Shown in pieces: positions 43,742-53,514 of a stretch of DNA of 64,000 nucleotides. Position numbers and translations under genes: made by a program. The stretch comes from GCA-2737665 sp044344795 (GTDB taxonomy: Bacteria > Bacteroidota > Bacteroidia > Palsa-965), in assembly GCA_044344795.1 (NCBI GenBank), contig JBIJCF010000013.1:1-64000 (forward strand), given 5' to 3'. Position 1 is the first letter of the stretch. Each line of letters starts with the position of its first letter. Below the pieces are notes generated by a model. That model was not told where the DNA came from. It did not search any database and saw only the letters and a program-made list of their open reading frames with translations.

Positions 43742-44869
43742 TTAATGAGTTTCCCGAACTGAAACAGGTATGGGTAGAGATTTGGCTCCACTTGCACTGT
43801 CCGCGTAGTAGCGGTAATACAATTTGCCGAGATGCGGAAACTCTTGGTATTCGTGGTCAGGGGCTTGACCCATGCGCTGCTGCGCTCTTTCAGGTGAAAC
43901 GCCCCATTCGTTACCTAATCGAATTGGTGAAGGCTCCATGAAGCTGATATACAACAACTCCATGAACGTATGGTCTTGTGTTTTGGTATAGTCAAGGTCG
44001 TCCTGAAGTTGTGCCCTATACGTGTCTAAGTTGCGTTGAAAAGCACTTCTCCAAAAAGTAAAATCTTCGTTGGTCAACATGCCGGCAACAGCAACATTAG
44101 GAACAAATAAGGATGCGATCTGAATTTCATGACACCACATACACTTTGCTGGTTTACCGGCTTCACCTAATTTTTTGGGTGATCCTTCAATGAGCTTACC
44201 TTGTGCATCGTAAACTGCAAAACGTAACTGACCGTTGGGCATAATGTCGAACGTTTCGAAGGCTTCTGCGTGAAACGTCCCCGAGTCGAGACTGCCGCTG
44301 CTTTCTGCAGCAATGAAGGCATAGTTCATGACGTCCGTTGTGTCGCCGAGAAATTCAATCCTTCGATGATGGTTACCAACTGCAGATTTAGTGACCCCGA
44401 ATTGAAGCGGATGTTCCAGTTGGTGTTTATTGATGAATTCGTCAAGAGTAGGGGCGACTCCAGTGATCGCATAGTAATTCTCTGAAACACCAATGAGCAG
44501 CACTACAAATCGTGATAAGTCAATGAAGCCGGCTTGTTGGTATTCTTCAGTTCGTTTAATTCTCTCCACGATGGTATCCAATGCGACTAAAGCCGTTTGC
44601 GAAAAGCCGACTTTAGAAAGGTTGAGCGTTACTGTAGTGGAATCACTAAACGGAACGGCTTGGTCGAAACTGCCTTTTGGTAATGTGGCACCAACGTAAG
44701 ATAAGGTCCAGCGCAGTCCTTCGCGCACCATTGTCCAGTTTTCGGAAGGATATGCTTTGTGCCAACGCAACTTAATGGTGTGATCAACCGGCGCACGTTT
44801 GGGTTCTTCGCAATGCATTCCTGCACATGCAATAATTAAAATTAGAAATGCAATAACAGGATATTTCAT
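43742..44869 (-). CDS. Exported protein with one c-type haem motif
   Basis: A 375-residue protein with a signal (MKYPVIAFLILIIACAGMHC), where either Cys may be lipidated. A single haem c attachment motif appears as KCMWCHEIQ (CxxCH) at about residue 245. The long N-terminal part has no recognised domain. Cytochromes need periplasmic maturation, so the protein should act in the periplasm or at the membrane. It ends the polysaccharide run on the - strand and overlaps the GT87-type gene by 4 bp, implying co-translation. A redox role is inferred from the motif only. Confidence 0.65.
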   Translation of the reverse strand: MKYPVIAFLILIIACAGMHCEEPKRAPVDHTIKLRWHKAYPSENWTMVREGLRWTLSYVGATLPKGSFDQAVPFSDSTTVTLNLSKVGFSQTALVALDTIVERIKRTEEYQQAGFIDLSRFVVLLIGVSENYYAITGVAPTLDEFINKHQLEHPLQFGVTKSAVGNHHRRIEFLGDTTDVMNYAFIAAESSGSLDSGTFHAEAFETFDIMPNGQLRFAVYDAQGKLIEGSPKKLGEAGKPAKCMWCHEIQIASLFVPNVAVAGMLTNEDFTFWRSAFQRNLDTYRAQLQDDLDYTKTQDHTFMELLYISFMEPSPIRLGNEWGVSPERAQQRMGQAPDHEYQEFPHLGKLYYRYYADSASGAKSLPIPVSVRETH

Positions 44870-46440
44870 TTTAGTTCTTCAAACGGAAACTGCGCACGAG
44901 GCACTGCAAAAATATGGTAGAGTCCTACACCACGACCAACATCACAAAGAAAGATTACAGAATCATTTCGGCAGATGATGTTTTTGTATAGCAGATGATG
45001 GTGGTCACGATATAGATTTTGAGGCGGCATCGGATGTGTGCACGTTGTTCCCGGTGTAAGAGGCAGCGACAACAGTTCTTTGCCACGCATGCTGTATGCT
45101 GTTGCTTTGAGAGTATCGTTATATATGGAATAGTCGGTGATGTAATCTTGTGTTATTGCTTTACTGAAATAACCGTATTGAGGAAGTTGATCGGATACAA
45201 TAACCTTGCGGATTTGCACTATGCCAAAAAACACCATAATTGTAGTTGTCATCAACGACAAGCGAAACTTGCGAATGCCCGGTGCAATCAATAGTATAAA
45301 TAGTGTCAGAAATAAGTACAATTTAAAATGTTGGAAAACGACAGGTGCATCAGTGAACAATCGAGGAGGTAACGCGCAAATTAAAATAGTCAGCAGCACA
45401 CACACCAATTGCCGTTTAGAAGTAGTAACGAGTAAAAACGGAGGAAGAATCAATAGCGAATAGGTGGAGGAATATCCGGATCCGATGTATAGTAGAAGTA
45501 ACAATAATACAATAGGATTAGTGTCGGTTAGTTGCGCGATGCTTGCTCGAAATATTGTAAGACCAAGAAGCGCAAGGAGCACGACACCATTAACGGCTGC
45601 AATAAATTGCGGAGAGAAGTTAAAATAGGCGTCAGGATTAAGGATAGCATCAAACTGTCCCAGATGACGCAGCAATACGACTAAGCCATGGTAGCTGTTC
45701 GAGTATGGATCATTGATGTATCCATCTGCTATGCGGGGAAATAGATCAAAATAATACAGGTCAAGCACTTCATGTCCTGTAATTATGGACGTAACAAAAG
45801 TAATTAGCAGGAAAGCGATTAAGCTTGTGATGACAACGCGATAATGTTTACGTACAACAAAGTAAAGCAGCAAAATGACCGGCGTAATTTTTAATACAAC
45901 GGCAATTCCTAGCCATACTCCCGCTAGTATTAATTTACCTCGTAAATGTGCTAGCCAAGCGGCAATAAGAAGAGCAGCTATAAAAAGATACGTTTGTCCG
46001 AAAGAGATGTTCTGATAGACAGGAACGAGCATAGCGATCAAAAAACCGATAGCATACAAGGTGTTAACTTCGGTATATTGCTTTAACAAAACATGAAGCA
46101 TAAAAACGAATACCGACAACCCAATTAAATTAAATACGGCGCGAGCGGCATAAGGATTTTTAATTAGTGTGAAAGGCTTATAAAATACCGGTGTTTGCGG
46201 CGGAACAGAAGTGTGGTCGAGAAAGACATTGTTTTCGCCGGAGGATTGTACAGTTTCATTGAAACGATGTACATCATACACGGCTTGAGGATCATTTGCA
46301 TTTATGAGTTGAGCTCCGAAATAATAATTGGCGAAATCAGATAGCGGTTTATTATAACAATAGATGATTGCACAGCATCCGAATACCAATAGAATAGTTG
46401 GTAACCAAAGCGAATAGTGTATTTCACGTAGCGATTTCAT
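44866..46440 (-). CDS. GT87-type polyprenol-linked glycosyltransferase
   Basis: A 524-residue integral membrane protein with about 10-12 hydrophobic helices. The N-terminal PLSDFANYYFGAQLI, with an Asp in the first outer loop, is typical of GT-C fold mannosyl- or arabinosyltransferases of the GT87 (DUF2029) family, which use lipid-linked sugar donors. The frame is open to 46461, but the ATG at 46440 overlaps the FkbM gene by 4 bp and gives a cleaner first helix. The sugar moved is unknown. It sits within a Wzz / O-antigen ligase / FkbM operon, so its product likely modifies a surface glycan. Confidence 0.75.
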   Translation of the reverse strand: MKSLREIHYSLWLPTILLVFGCCAIIYCYNKPLSDFANYYFGAQLINANDPQAVYDVHRFNETVQSSGENNVFLDHTSVPPQTPVFYKPFTLIKNPYAARAVFNLIGLSVFVFMLHVLLKQYTEVNTLYAIGFLIAMLVPVYQNISFGQTYLFIAALLIAAWLAHLRGKLILAGVWLGIAVVLKITPVILLLYFVVRKHYRVVITSLIAFLLITFVTSIITGHEVLDLYYFDLFPRIADGYINDPYSNSYHGLVVLLRHLGQFDAILNPDAYFNFSPQFIAAVNGVVLLALLGLTIFRASIAQLTDTNPIVLLLLLLYIGSGYSSTYSLLILPPFLLVTTSKRQLVCVLLTILICALPPRLFTDAPVVFQHFKLYLFLTLFILLIAPGIRKFRLSLMTTTIMVFFGIVQIRKVIVSDQLPQYGYFSKAITQDYITDYSIYNDTLKATAYSMRGKELLSLPLTPGTTCTHPMPPQNLYRDHHHLLYKNIICRNDSVIFLCDVGRGVGLYHIFAVPRAQFPFEELK

Positions 46441-47375
46441 GAACGCAATTTGGCATACCAATAATGAATTCCCGGAGGCGTCCAGCGACGCAGGAACTGT
46501 TTCAACTTGTCACTACCAGTTTTTTTGTTCAGCTCGCGGAATAGCGATTCTATTTTTTGCCCATCATATCCACATGTTTTAAAAATAGTTTCGCTATAAC
46601 TATAATATCCTAGTGCTGCGAGGAGCAATGCAATAGTTTCGGACTGATGATAGTTGTTGGTGTGATTTGCAATGTAAACCGCATCACCTACCATTCCAAA
46701 TCGCGGTTGTTCTTTTATTGTTCCGGAGTTAGTGTTATGTAAACGATCCGCAATTTCAGGATAAGTCCGAAGGTCAATCAATTGATAGCCTCTTGCATTC
46801 ATCCATTGATCCAACTCGCTGAAGCAAACTTGGTTTTCATAATAGCTAACCATGGAAAATTCAGTAAACACAACACCGATTTTTTTCTGATCAAGTAGTT
46901 GCTGTGCTCCCTTTAGAATTTTCAATTCGCTGCCTTGCGTATCCAGTTTCAAAAAGTCAATGTGTTGCAGTTGTTGTGCTTCGCACCAATTCTGTAAAGT
47001 CGTCTGTTGAACCTCATGTTGCGCCACAACTTCAAATCCTTCCAACCATGATTTCGCGTCACCCATTCGTTGTGTGTATGCAGCAAATAATTTTTTATCC
47101 GCCTTCATCAACGAACTCATACTCGGGTGTGCAGTGCCGTATAAAGTTGTCGTGCCATTTTCATCAGAAAGTGCAAGGGGGAAGCATTGTGCGGAACAAA
47201 ATTGTTGCGAATTGCGGTAACGTTCAAGGAGCGAAGAATATGATCTTGGATCAGGTTCAAATGCAAACAACTTGATATGATGATGCAGCTGAGGAATTAA
47301 TTGAAATCCATTTCGTGCTCCGGCATCAACCACAACAAAAGGTTGTTGTATGAGATCAGCTACTTTTCTGTGCAT
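46437..47375 (-). CDS. FkbM family SAM-dependent methyltransferase
   Basis: A 312-residue enzyme of the FkbM family. The SAM-binding region is FVVVDAGARNGFQ, followed by LFAFEPDPRSYSSL, and FLKLDTQGSELKILKGAQQL is the family hallmark. FkbM enzymes methylate sugar hydroxyls and are common in glycan clusters. The gene overlaps both the O-antigen ligase gene (16 bp) and the GT87-type gene (4 bp). It probably methylates a sugar of the polysaccharide made by this operon; the position is unknown. Confidence 0.88.
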   Translation of the reverse strand: MHRKVADLIQQPFVVVDAGARNGFQLIPQLHHHIKLFAFEPDPRSYSSLLERYRNSQQFCSAQCFPLALSDENGTTTLYGTAHPSMSSLMKADKKLFAAYTQRMGDAKSWLEGFEVVAQHEVQQTTLQNWCEAQQLQHIDFLKLDTQGSELKILKGAQQLLDQKKIGVVFTEFSMVSYYENQVCFSELDQWMNARGYQLIDLRTYPEIADRLHNTNSGTIKEQPRFGMVGDAVYIANHTNNYHQSETIALLLAALGYYSYSETIFKTCGYDGQKIESLFRELNKKTGSDKLKQFLRRWTPPGIHYWYAKLRS

Positions 47376-48826
47376 GTTGATGATTCTTCATTCTTTTGTT
47401 CGCCGATATAAACGATGATCGCCATACTGACAAAAACCAACGAAGCCATTTTATCTTCCTCCATGAATCCGTTGAATATTCCATGAATGAAATACGTGAA
47501 GAAGCCCATAACAGCTCCTATCGCGATGATACGATGGTATTCGTGTTGACATACGCGTATGACGTTTAATCCTTTCATTACCACAGCGACAAACAGTGCG
47601 ATATGCAACAAGAAGCCAACCCAACCGCATTCTGCAAAAAACGTGAGATAGTCGGAGTGAGCATGACCTTTTGTTCCGTTGAACGTGCTGGTATAAGTCA
47701 TGTCTTCACGAACCTGAAAACGGCCGTATATATATTTGTAAGTACGAGGTCCGTAACCGAACACGGGACGGTCAACGCCCATGCGCACTGCACATTTCCA
47801 TCGATTGATACGTTCTTTATTCGAAGCATCAGTTTCAATGTTAGTGATCGATTTGAAATGATCTTCTACATCACCTTTAGAGCTGATGGCTTCAGTCGCA
47901 GACAATTTTTCAACGATCAAGTCTTGCGCAGCAAAAAGTGTAACTCCTCCGGCAACTAGAAGTGCTAAAAACGTTGCGCCTGTTGCTTTCCACCGGATTA
48001 ACATGTACAGTCCCAATGCTCCGCCCAAACTCAACCATGCCGCACGTGAAAACGAGAGAAACTCAACACCGAGAAACACAATGAACAACGCGAGAAATCC
48101 ATATTTCTTTAAAGTGCTTGTTGTTTTTCGTAAATGATAAAATGCCAATACTCCTATCATAGGAATTACAAACGCCAGACAGGCGCCATATACCGTATGA
48201 TCATTATAAAACGGCTTAGGCATTTGATAGGAAGTTTGCGGAAGAAAATCTAATGCGCCATGTCGCATTAACGTGTTGATGATGGGCAATGCCATTCCTG
48301 CGACATACAATAGAAATAGTTGTTCCGGTTTTTTTTCTTTTCGCATCCATTGTAAAGCCAGAAAGAAAAACACACCGGCATAGCATATTCTAATGAGCGT
48401 GTATTTCGCAGAAACTAGCATGAGTTCACTGTTTAAAGTACACACAACGAGCCAAATTATTTCGAGTGCCAAAAGGGAATTAATTACACCTTTCCATAAA
48501 TCGTTCTTCAAGCCTGCAAAGCCGGCCGTTGAGGCTATCAGCAGCAACATAAGTAGGCCGATAATGGGCTCGGTAGGTAGCTGTAGTTCGGCTTCCCCAA
48601 GCAGTGAAACGCCAACTGATACTGGTGCCAACAAAAAAACTGAACGCATTAAGTTGGCTTTGTGCAATAGGAAGTATCCAACGACTAATAAACCGAAGCC
48701 TAAAATTATGGGTGTATATATTAATACGAAGTTGCTCGTTGCAACAGCAAACATGGAAAGCGCGCAAAGCACAAAACAGCACAGTGCGATCCAGGTTTCG
48801 TGACGTATGTTACGAATGAAATTCAC
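47360..48826 (-). CDS. O-antigen ligase / polymerase-like membrane protein
   Basis: A 488-residue protein with about 12 hydrophobic helices and the Wzy_C (O-antigen ligase) region: after FLSFSRAAWLSLGGALGLYM comes a large outer loop with GYGPRTYKYIYG and GHAHSDYLTFFAECG, whose His is the conserved ligase residue. Such proteins polymerise repeat units or join them to lipid A or surface proteins; the two cannot be told apart here. It follows the Wzz-like gene by 9 bp in a - strand polysaccharide operon. Confidence 0.85.
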   Translation of the reverse strand: MNFIRNIRHETWIALCCFVLCALSMFAVATSNFVLIYTPIILGFGLLVVGYFLLHKANLMRSVFLLAPVSVGVSLLGEAELQLPTEPIIGLLMLLLIASTAGFAGLKNDLWKGVINSLLALEIIWLVVCTLNSELMLVSAKYTLIRICYAGVFFFLALQWMRKEKKPEQLFLLYVAGMALPIINTLMRHGALDFLPQTSYQMPKPFYNDHTVYGACLAFVIPMIGVLAFYHLRKTTSTLKKYGFLALFIVFLGVEFLSFSRAAWLSLGGALGLYMLIRWKATGATFLALLVAGGVTLFAAQDLIVEKLSATEAISSKGDVEDHFKSITNIETDASNKERINRWKCAVRMGVDRPVFGYGPRTYKYIYGRFQVREDMTYTSTFNGTKGHAHSDYLTFFAECGWVGFLLHIALFVAVVMKGLNVIRVCQHEYHRIIAIGAVMGFFTYFIHGIFNGFMEEDKMASLVFVSMAIIVYIGEQKNEESSTCTEK

Positions 48827-48835
48827 GCCGGATAT

Positions 48836-49750
48836 TTACTTGCGAAGTTGTTGCAAAACATATTTGAAATAAAGTGCAGCGAGAATAAAAAATAATGAGC
48901 CAAAAAAGCCCATTGCAATGTTGAATCCAACCAATGGATAAGCCGGTTCGTAGATTGGATAAGCCGGATCGATATTGTAAAATTCAGGCAATGGGCGTAG
49001 TGCAATATTGCGGGCGTTTTCATAACGCGCTTTCAGTTCGCTGAGTAACTCGTGATCGTAAATAAATTGTTGTGTGAGAATTTCTTTCTCGGTATCGGCA
49101 CCCACGTTTTGTTGGGCAATGACCATATTTTGAATCAACGGATAATTACCCTGCCCATCTTTTCTTAAATCACCAATTTGTGCAGCTAAACTGTCCAGCT
49201 CTTGTTGCTTTCGATCCAGTTCTTGCTTAAAAACATCCGCTGCTATTTTCGTATTGACACGGTACATTTCCTGGCGGAAACGGCCGCCGGCAGCAACAAT
49301 ATAATTGACAATTTCTGCAGAGAACTTAGGGTCATACGTTTCTGCTTCTACAACAATTGACATAATATTAGTGCGATTACAAAATACACGCTGTCTGTAC
49401 TTGTCTGTTAATTGCTGTGGCCATGTAGGTTCGGAAGTGTCTATTTCAAAATATTTGATGAGATCAAATTTTTGAATGACTGAATCCTTTAGTCGTTCCG
49501 AATTGAGGATTTGCAACATACGATCCGCTTCTGTATCGTAGCCTAACTTCGGATCTTCTACTGTTTTTTCGAGGGAGATTTCGTACGGAACAAAGAACGA
49601 GGCTTTCGCTCTGTAGCGTTCTTTCATGAATTTAGTGGCAACCACGGCGAGAATAGTACAACTCGTAACCGTGATTACAATAATCTTCCAGTTCTTCAAG
49701 TACATATTGAAAACTGCCGAGCGCGTTCGCTTTTCTTCAAAAACATTCAT
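48836..49750 (-). CDS. Wzz-type chain-length / capsule export protein
   Basis: A 304-residue protein with a membrane helix near each end (residues about 23-43, IIVITVTSCTILAVVATKF, and about 275-297) and a helical periplasmic region between, the Wzz layout. YRAKASFFVP after the first helix and the PAYPIYEPAYP region before the second are typical. No BY-kinase domain is fused. It should set the chain length of the surface glycan made with the ligase-like protein downstream. It starts the - strand run of five genes. Confidence 0.8.
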   Translation of the reverse strand: MNVFEEKRTRSAVFNMYLKNWKIIVITVTSCTILAVVATKFMKERYRAKASFFVPYEISLEKTVEDPKLGYDTEADRMLQILNSERLKDSVIQKFDLIKYFEIDTSEPTWPQQLTDKYRQRVFCNRTNIMSIVVEAETYDPKFSAEIVNYIVAAGGRFRQEMYRVNTKIAADVFKQELDRKQQELDSLAAQIGDLRKDGQGNYPLIQNMVIAQQNVGADTEKEILTQQFIYDHELLSELKARYENARNIALRPLPEFYNIDPAYPIYEPAYPLVGFNIAMGFFGSLFFILAALYFKYVLQQLRK

Positions 49751-49821
49751 TGTGTAGCTATTACTAAGTCAATAATAGCCATTTTATTGCTTCAAGAATA
49801 AGATGTTTGATTACTGAATGT

Positions 49822-50805
49822 TCACAGCAACTTTAACTCACCGGGCAACGGTGCCAAAAGTCGTTCATTCCAGTTTCGCATTTGCTGTACTACTTGCAGC
49901 GGTTCTTGCATAGGCTCGTCGGATAAATCATATGTGCCGTAATGCATGGGAATAAACTTGTCTGCTTGCAGTTCATCAAAGCCGCAAACTGCTTCTTCCG
50001 GATTAACATGTGACTGCTGCATCATGAATGCTGGTTTATAGGCGCCGATAGGCATAAAGGCGTGAGTGATCTTCGGAAAAAGTTGTGCCGCATCGTTGAA
50101 GTGACTTTGATACGCAGTATCTCCCGCGAAATACATACAACGCGCATCCGACTCAATCATAAATGCGCCCCACAATTCGCGATTGGTATCGTGAACGTAA
50201 CGACGATTCCAATGTTTCGTCGGCAAAAAACTGATGCGCGGAAGTTGTGGATGTTTCGGATACTGCTGATACCAGCCGGCTTCGTAAATATTCTTAGCGC
50301 CTTCGCGTTTGATCAACGGCGTCATACGAAGCGGACAATAAACGATCACATCAGGATTACGTTTCACGATTTCCTTAAAACTGCTGCGATCGTAATGATC
50401 ACGATGTGAATGCGAAAGCAGGATCAAGTCAATTGGTGTTATCTCGTGCGTGCGAAATGGAGAACGAAAGGTGCGTTTGATTTGTGGTAAGTCGTAACAA
50501 ATCGGATCTGTTAAAATGCGCTTGTTGTTGATGCGAATGATGAATGTAGAATGGCCCAACCATACAAACGCATCCGGACCATCCTTAAAAATGGAATGAT
50601 CTTCGCTTACCGCTAATGTAAACGGTTGTCGTTTTTTCTCCGCTTTATGCGGATTTGGAGTGAACATCCATTTCAATACGGCACTAAATCCGGCTCCAAA
50701 CTGCCCGTCTTCGTTCATGAAACGGCCGTTGCGTGTTGGCGTGCCTGCGTATCCGTCCCGAATGGTGCGTAATGCGGGATTGTTGACGTATTGAATGCTA
50801 TCCAT
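49822..50805 (-). CDS. MBL-fold metal-dependent hydrolase
   Basis: The 327-residue protein has the metallo-beta-lactamase fold metal motif LLSHSHRDHYDR (HxHxDH), the later YFAGDTAYQSHF Asp and PMHYGTYDLSD His ligands, and the strand FVWLGHSTFIIRINNKRILT. The arrangement is that of UlaG/NAPE-phospholipase D-type enzymes, which hydrolyse phosphodiester or lipid bonds. The substrate is unknown. The N terminus has no signal peptide. The next gene on the same strand, an SDR enzyme, ends 14 bp away upstream, so they may be co-transcribed. Confidence 0.88.
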   Translation of the reverse strand: MDSIQYVNNPALRTIRDGYAGTPTRNGRFMNEDGQFGAGFSAVLKWMFTPNPHKAEKKRQPFTLAVSEDHSIFKDGPDAFVWLGHSTFIIRINNKRILTDPICYDLPQIKRTFRSPFRTHEITPIDLILLSHSHRDHYDRSSFKEIVKRNPDVIVYCPLRMTPLIKREGAKNIYEAGWYQQYPKHPQLPRISFLPTKHWNRRYVHDTNRELWGAFMIESDARCMYFAGDTAYQSHFNDAAQLFPKITHAFMPIGAYKPAFMMQQSHVNPEEAVCGFDELQADKFIPMHYGTYDLSDEPMQEPLQVVQQMRNWNERLLAPLPGELKLL

Positions 50806-50819
50806 CAGTTAGCACGAAC

Positions 50820-51641
50820 TTATGCAGATTTGCGTTCGGTTAGCATTCGGATGATGCCGAAGTACCAACTTAATGGAACTAACTTTCTTGTGAACAGTGT
50901 AAAACGTCCTAAAAAATCGGAAGCGTAACGTAATCGGAAACTATCGTCATTAGCGGCTTTCCAAATTGTTTTTGCGACAACCTCCGGACCCGGGGCATTA
51001 GCGCCAAAGTTCTTCGAATTACCTAATACGCGCTGCTCGTATTCTTTGTAAGCATCCAATCCGTCTTTGTGAAAAAGATCCTGTGAACGATCGTAAAAAT
51101 CGGTTTTGATCGGACCCGGTTCTACATTCTTCACTTTAATGTTAAACGGTTTCAATTCATAATGCAACGATTCTGCAAATCCTTCTACCGCCCATTTGGT
51201 GCCGTGATAAACAGAATATAACGGGAACGTTACGCGACCGCCTACAGATGAAACATTGATAATTGTTCCGACACGACGCCCTCTGAAGTGCGGAATTATG
51301 GTTCGAATAACATTCATTAAACCAAACACATTGGTATCGAATTGGCGCTGTATTTGTTCCGGTGTGGACGCTTCAAAAATTCCTACCGCACCATATCCTG
51401 CGTTATTCACTAAAACATCAATATGCCCATATTCCTTAATAGTTGTTGAAATCGCACGATCAATAGATTCCTGATTAGTAACATCTAACGACTTCAACAC
51501 CACATTCGGCCAGTGTTGCATCTCGGTTTCTTTGTCCGGATTACGCATGGTTGCTACCACACGCCAGCCGTTATTACTAAAATGACGAACGGTTGCTCGT
51601 CCTATTCCTGATGAGGTGCCTGTAATGAGAATGGTTTTCAT
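50820..51641 (-). CDS. Short-chain dehydrogenase/reductase
   Basis: A 273-residue NAD(P)-dependent enzyme with the classical SDR motifs: TGTSSGIGRATV for cofactor binding, NNAGYG, and the catalytic YHGTK with the preceding Ser in INVSSVGGRVTF. Members act on alcohols, ketones or steroids; the substrate is unknown. The frame is open to 51671, but the ATG at 51641 directly precedes the KTILITG strand and lies nine bases after a GACCTTTA promoter-like element, and it is preferred. Confidence 0.9.
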   Translation of the reverse strand: MKTILITGTSSGIGRATVRHFSNNGWRVVATMRNPDKETEMQHWPNVVLKSLDVTNQESIDRAISTTIKEYGHIDVLVNNAGYGAVGIFEASTPEQIQRQFDTNVFGLMNVIRTIIPHFRGRRVGTIINVSSVGGRVTFPLYSVYHGTKWAVEGFAESLHYELKPFNIKVKNVEPGPIKTDFYDRSQDLFHKDGLDAYKEYEQRVLGNSKNFGANAPGPEVVAKTIWKAANDDSFRLRYASDFLGRFTLFTRKLVPLSWYFGIIRMLTERKSA

Positions 51642-51786
51642 ATGTGTTGTAAAGGTCGCACTTGCGGACATTTTATTTTAATCCACCTTGAAATAACATT
51701 GTATGTTGCAAATTGTTGAATTAAAGACAATCACAACTTCCTAAGCGGAATACTAGTCGTAAATTCGACCATAAAAATCAATAATT

Positions 51787-52533
51787 ATGCTGGCTACCAT
51801 TCAACATAAAGGTTTCACGTACAAAACCGATTTATCGCGATCCATTGATATTTCTATTCCGATGAATGCGGACGGACCTCGCGCGTGGTACGTGGATCCG
51901 ATGAGGATAGAACCTGTGCGGACGGAGCAATGGACGGGATCCGTAGCGGAAGGTGGTTCTGTGAATTTCAGAAATATATTTTTCAATCCACATGGACACG
52001 GAACACACACCGAGTGCCTTGGACATATTACACCCGAGATACACAGCGTGAATCAGCAGGTGAAAAACTATTTTTTCATTGCTGCACTTATTACTATTCT
52101 GCCCGAAGCGTTGGAGAACGGTGATTATGTGATTACACGAAGTCAGATCGAAACGGCATTGCACGGTCGTCGGCCGGAAGCGGTAATCATTCGAACGATT
52201 ACCAATACTGCTGCAAAGTTGCACATGAATTGGTCTAACTCTAATCCACCGTATTTGTTGGAAGGAGCAGGAACTTATTTGGCGCAAATTGGCGTGAAAC
52301 ATTTGTTGATTGATTTGCCTTCTGTTGATCGGGAATCGGACGAGGGGAAATTATTATGTCATCACGCGTTTTGGCAAGTGCCGGAAAATCCTAGAATGGA
52401 TGCCACCATTACGGAGTTTATTTTTGTGCCGAACGAAATTTTTGACGGCGATTATTTGCTGAATCTCCAGTTTGTGCCTTTCGAAAATGATGCTTCACCT
52501 TCGCGACCGGTTTTGTTTCGCATAATTAAGTAG
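51787..52533 (+). CDS. Cyclase-family (kynurenine formamidase-like) hydrolase
   Basis: A 248-residue metal-dependent hydrolase. The metal motif is FFNPHGHGTHTECLGH, matching HxGTHxDxxxH of the cyclase family, which includes bacterial arylformamidase KynB. The GVKHLLIDLPSVDRE and HHAFWQVP segments follow. KynB-like enzymes open N-formylkynurenine; whether this one does is not shown here. The aminomuconate-type dehydrogenase at 24 kb could belong to the same pathway, but the genes are far apart. It overlaps the YjbR-type gene by 1 bp. Confidence 0.8.
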   Translation: MLATIQHKGFTYKTDLSRSIDISIPMNADGPRAWYVDPMRIEPVRTEQWTGSVAEGGSVNFRNIFFNPHGHGTHTECLGHITPEIHSVNQQVKNYFFIAALITILPEALENGDYVITRSQIETALHGRRPEAVIIRTITNTAAKLHMNWSNSNPPYLLEGAGTYLAQIGVKHLLIDLPSVDRESDEGKLLCHHAFWQVPENPRMDATITEFIFVPNEIFDGDYLLNLQFVPFENDASPSRPVLFRIIK

Positions 52534-52889
52534 TGATGAATATTGAAGAACTTCGTGAATATTGCCTGAATCTTCCCCACGTCACCGAGGACTTCCCTTT
52601 CGATGAAGACACGCTGGTTTTTCGGATCGGCGGTAAAATATTTTTACTCGTTAGTATTTCCTCGCAGCCCTTGCAATTTAATGTGAAGTGCGACCCTGAA
52701 CTCGCCGTTAGCTTGCGGGAGCGGTACGATTTTGTTGCACCGGGGTTTCACATGAACAAAAGGCATTGGAATACCATACACGAAGTGGAAAACGTGGACG
52801 GGCAATTGCTGCGCCAATGGATTCTGCATTCGTACATGTTGGTTCTCGGCTCGTTGACTATGCGTCAACAGCGGGCACTGATTCCATAA
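52533..52889 (+). CDS. MmcQ/YjbR family protein
   Basis: A 118-residue protein of the MmcQ/YjbR (CyaY-like fold) family: LREYCLNLPHVTEDFPF at the start, VFRIGGKIFLLVS, and PGFHMNKRHWNTI in the second half, all typical. The family is found next to many kinds of genes and may bind DNA or a small ligand; no reaction is known. The ATG overlaps the cyclase-family gene stop, so both come from one mRNA. Confidence 0.85.
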   Translation: MMNIEELREYCLNLPHVTEDFPFDEDTLVFRIGGKIFLLVSISSQPLQFNVKCDPELAVSLRERYDFVAPGFHMNKRHWNTIHEVENVDGQLLRQWILHSYMLVLGSLTMRQQRALIP

Positions 52890-52902
52890 TTGTATTCTGA
52901 CG

Positions 52903-52910
52903 TACCTTTG
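52903..52910 (+). promoter_or_regulatory. -7 promoter element of the DUF502 gene
   Basis: TACCTTTG, a perfect match to TAnnTTTG, ends four bases before the ATG at 52915. There is no room for a ribosome binding site. Confidence 0.6.
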
Positions 52911-52914
52911 TGGT

Positions 52915-53514
52915 ATGAAAAAGTTGTTGGTGTATTTTATTCAGGGGATTATTGTTGTTATTCCGGGAGCCATCACGCTACTAATTTTATATCGCGTAGT
53001 GTTGTGGTTGTTGTCGTTGTTCACTTCTTTAGATACAATAGTTCATCCGTATGCCGATCCTTTGTTAATTGTTCTGATTGGCGCGTTGCTGATAACGGTC
53101 ATCGGCGCATTCGCGGGTAATGTGTTGGCACAGTTGTTCATGTCCCAGTTTGAAAAAATTCTGGAACGCATTCCGATTGTAAAACACATTTATTCGCCGG
53201 TAAAGGACGTAACGTCTGCGTTTATCGGTAATAAGCGTAAGTTTTCACGCCCGGTTTTAGTAACTACAAATGCTACGAGTAACATTCGCGAATTCGGATT
53301 TATCACCGATGACGACTTGCACGAATTCGGTGTCAGCAAAGAATATGTGGCAGTATATGTTCCGCACTCGTATGCTATTTCCGGAAGATTGCTGGTAGTG
53401 CCTATGAAACAAATTGAAATTTTAGATGTAGATGCTGCAGATACGATGAAGTATATTGTATCGGGCGGTATTACCGATATTGATGACGAAGAACCTAAAA
53501 CCACTAAACCATGA
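52915..53514 (+). CDS. DUF502 membrane protein
   Basis: A 199-residue protein with two membrane helices (residues about 5-30 and 48-75) and the DUF502 features IPIVKHIYSPVKDVTSAFIG and VAVYVPHSYAISGRLLVVP in the C-terminal soluble part. The family is conserved in bacteria and in plants but has no proven biochemical role. It overlaps the next gene by 4 bp. A TACCTTTG promoter element lies just upstream. Confidence 0.85.
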   Translation: MKKLLVYFIQGIIVVIPGAITLLILYRVVLWLLSLFTSLDTIVHPYADPLLIVLIGALLITVIGAFAGNVLAQLFMSQFEKILERIPIVKHIYSPVKDVTSAFIGNKRKFSRPVLVTTNATSNIREFGFITDDDLHEFGVSKEYVAVYVPHSYAISGRLLVVPMKQIEILDVDAADTMKYIVSGGITDIDDEEPKTTKP

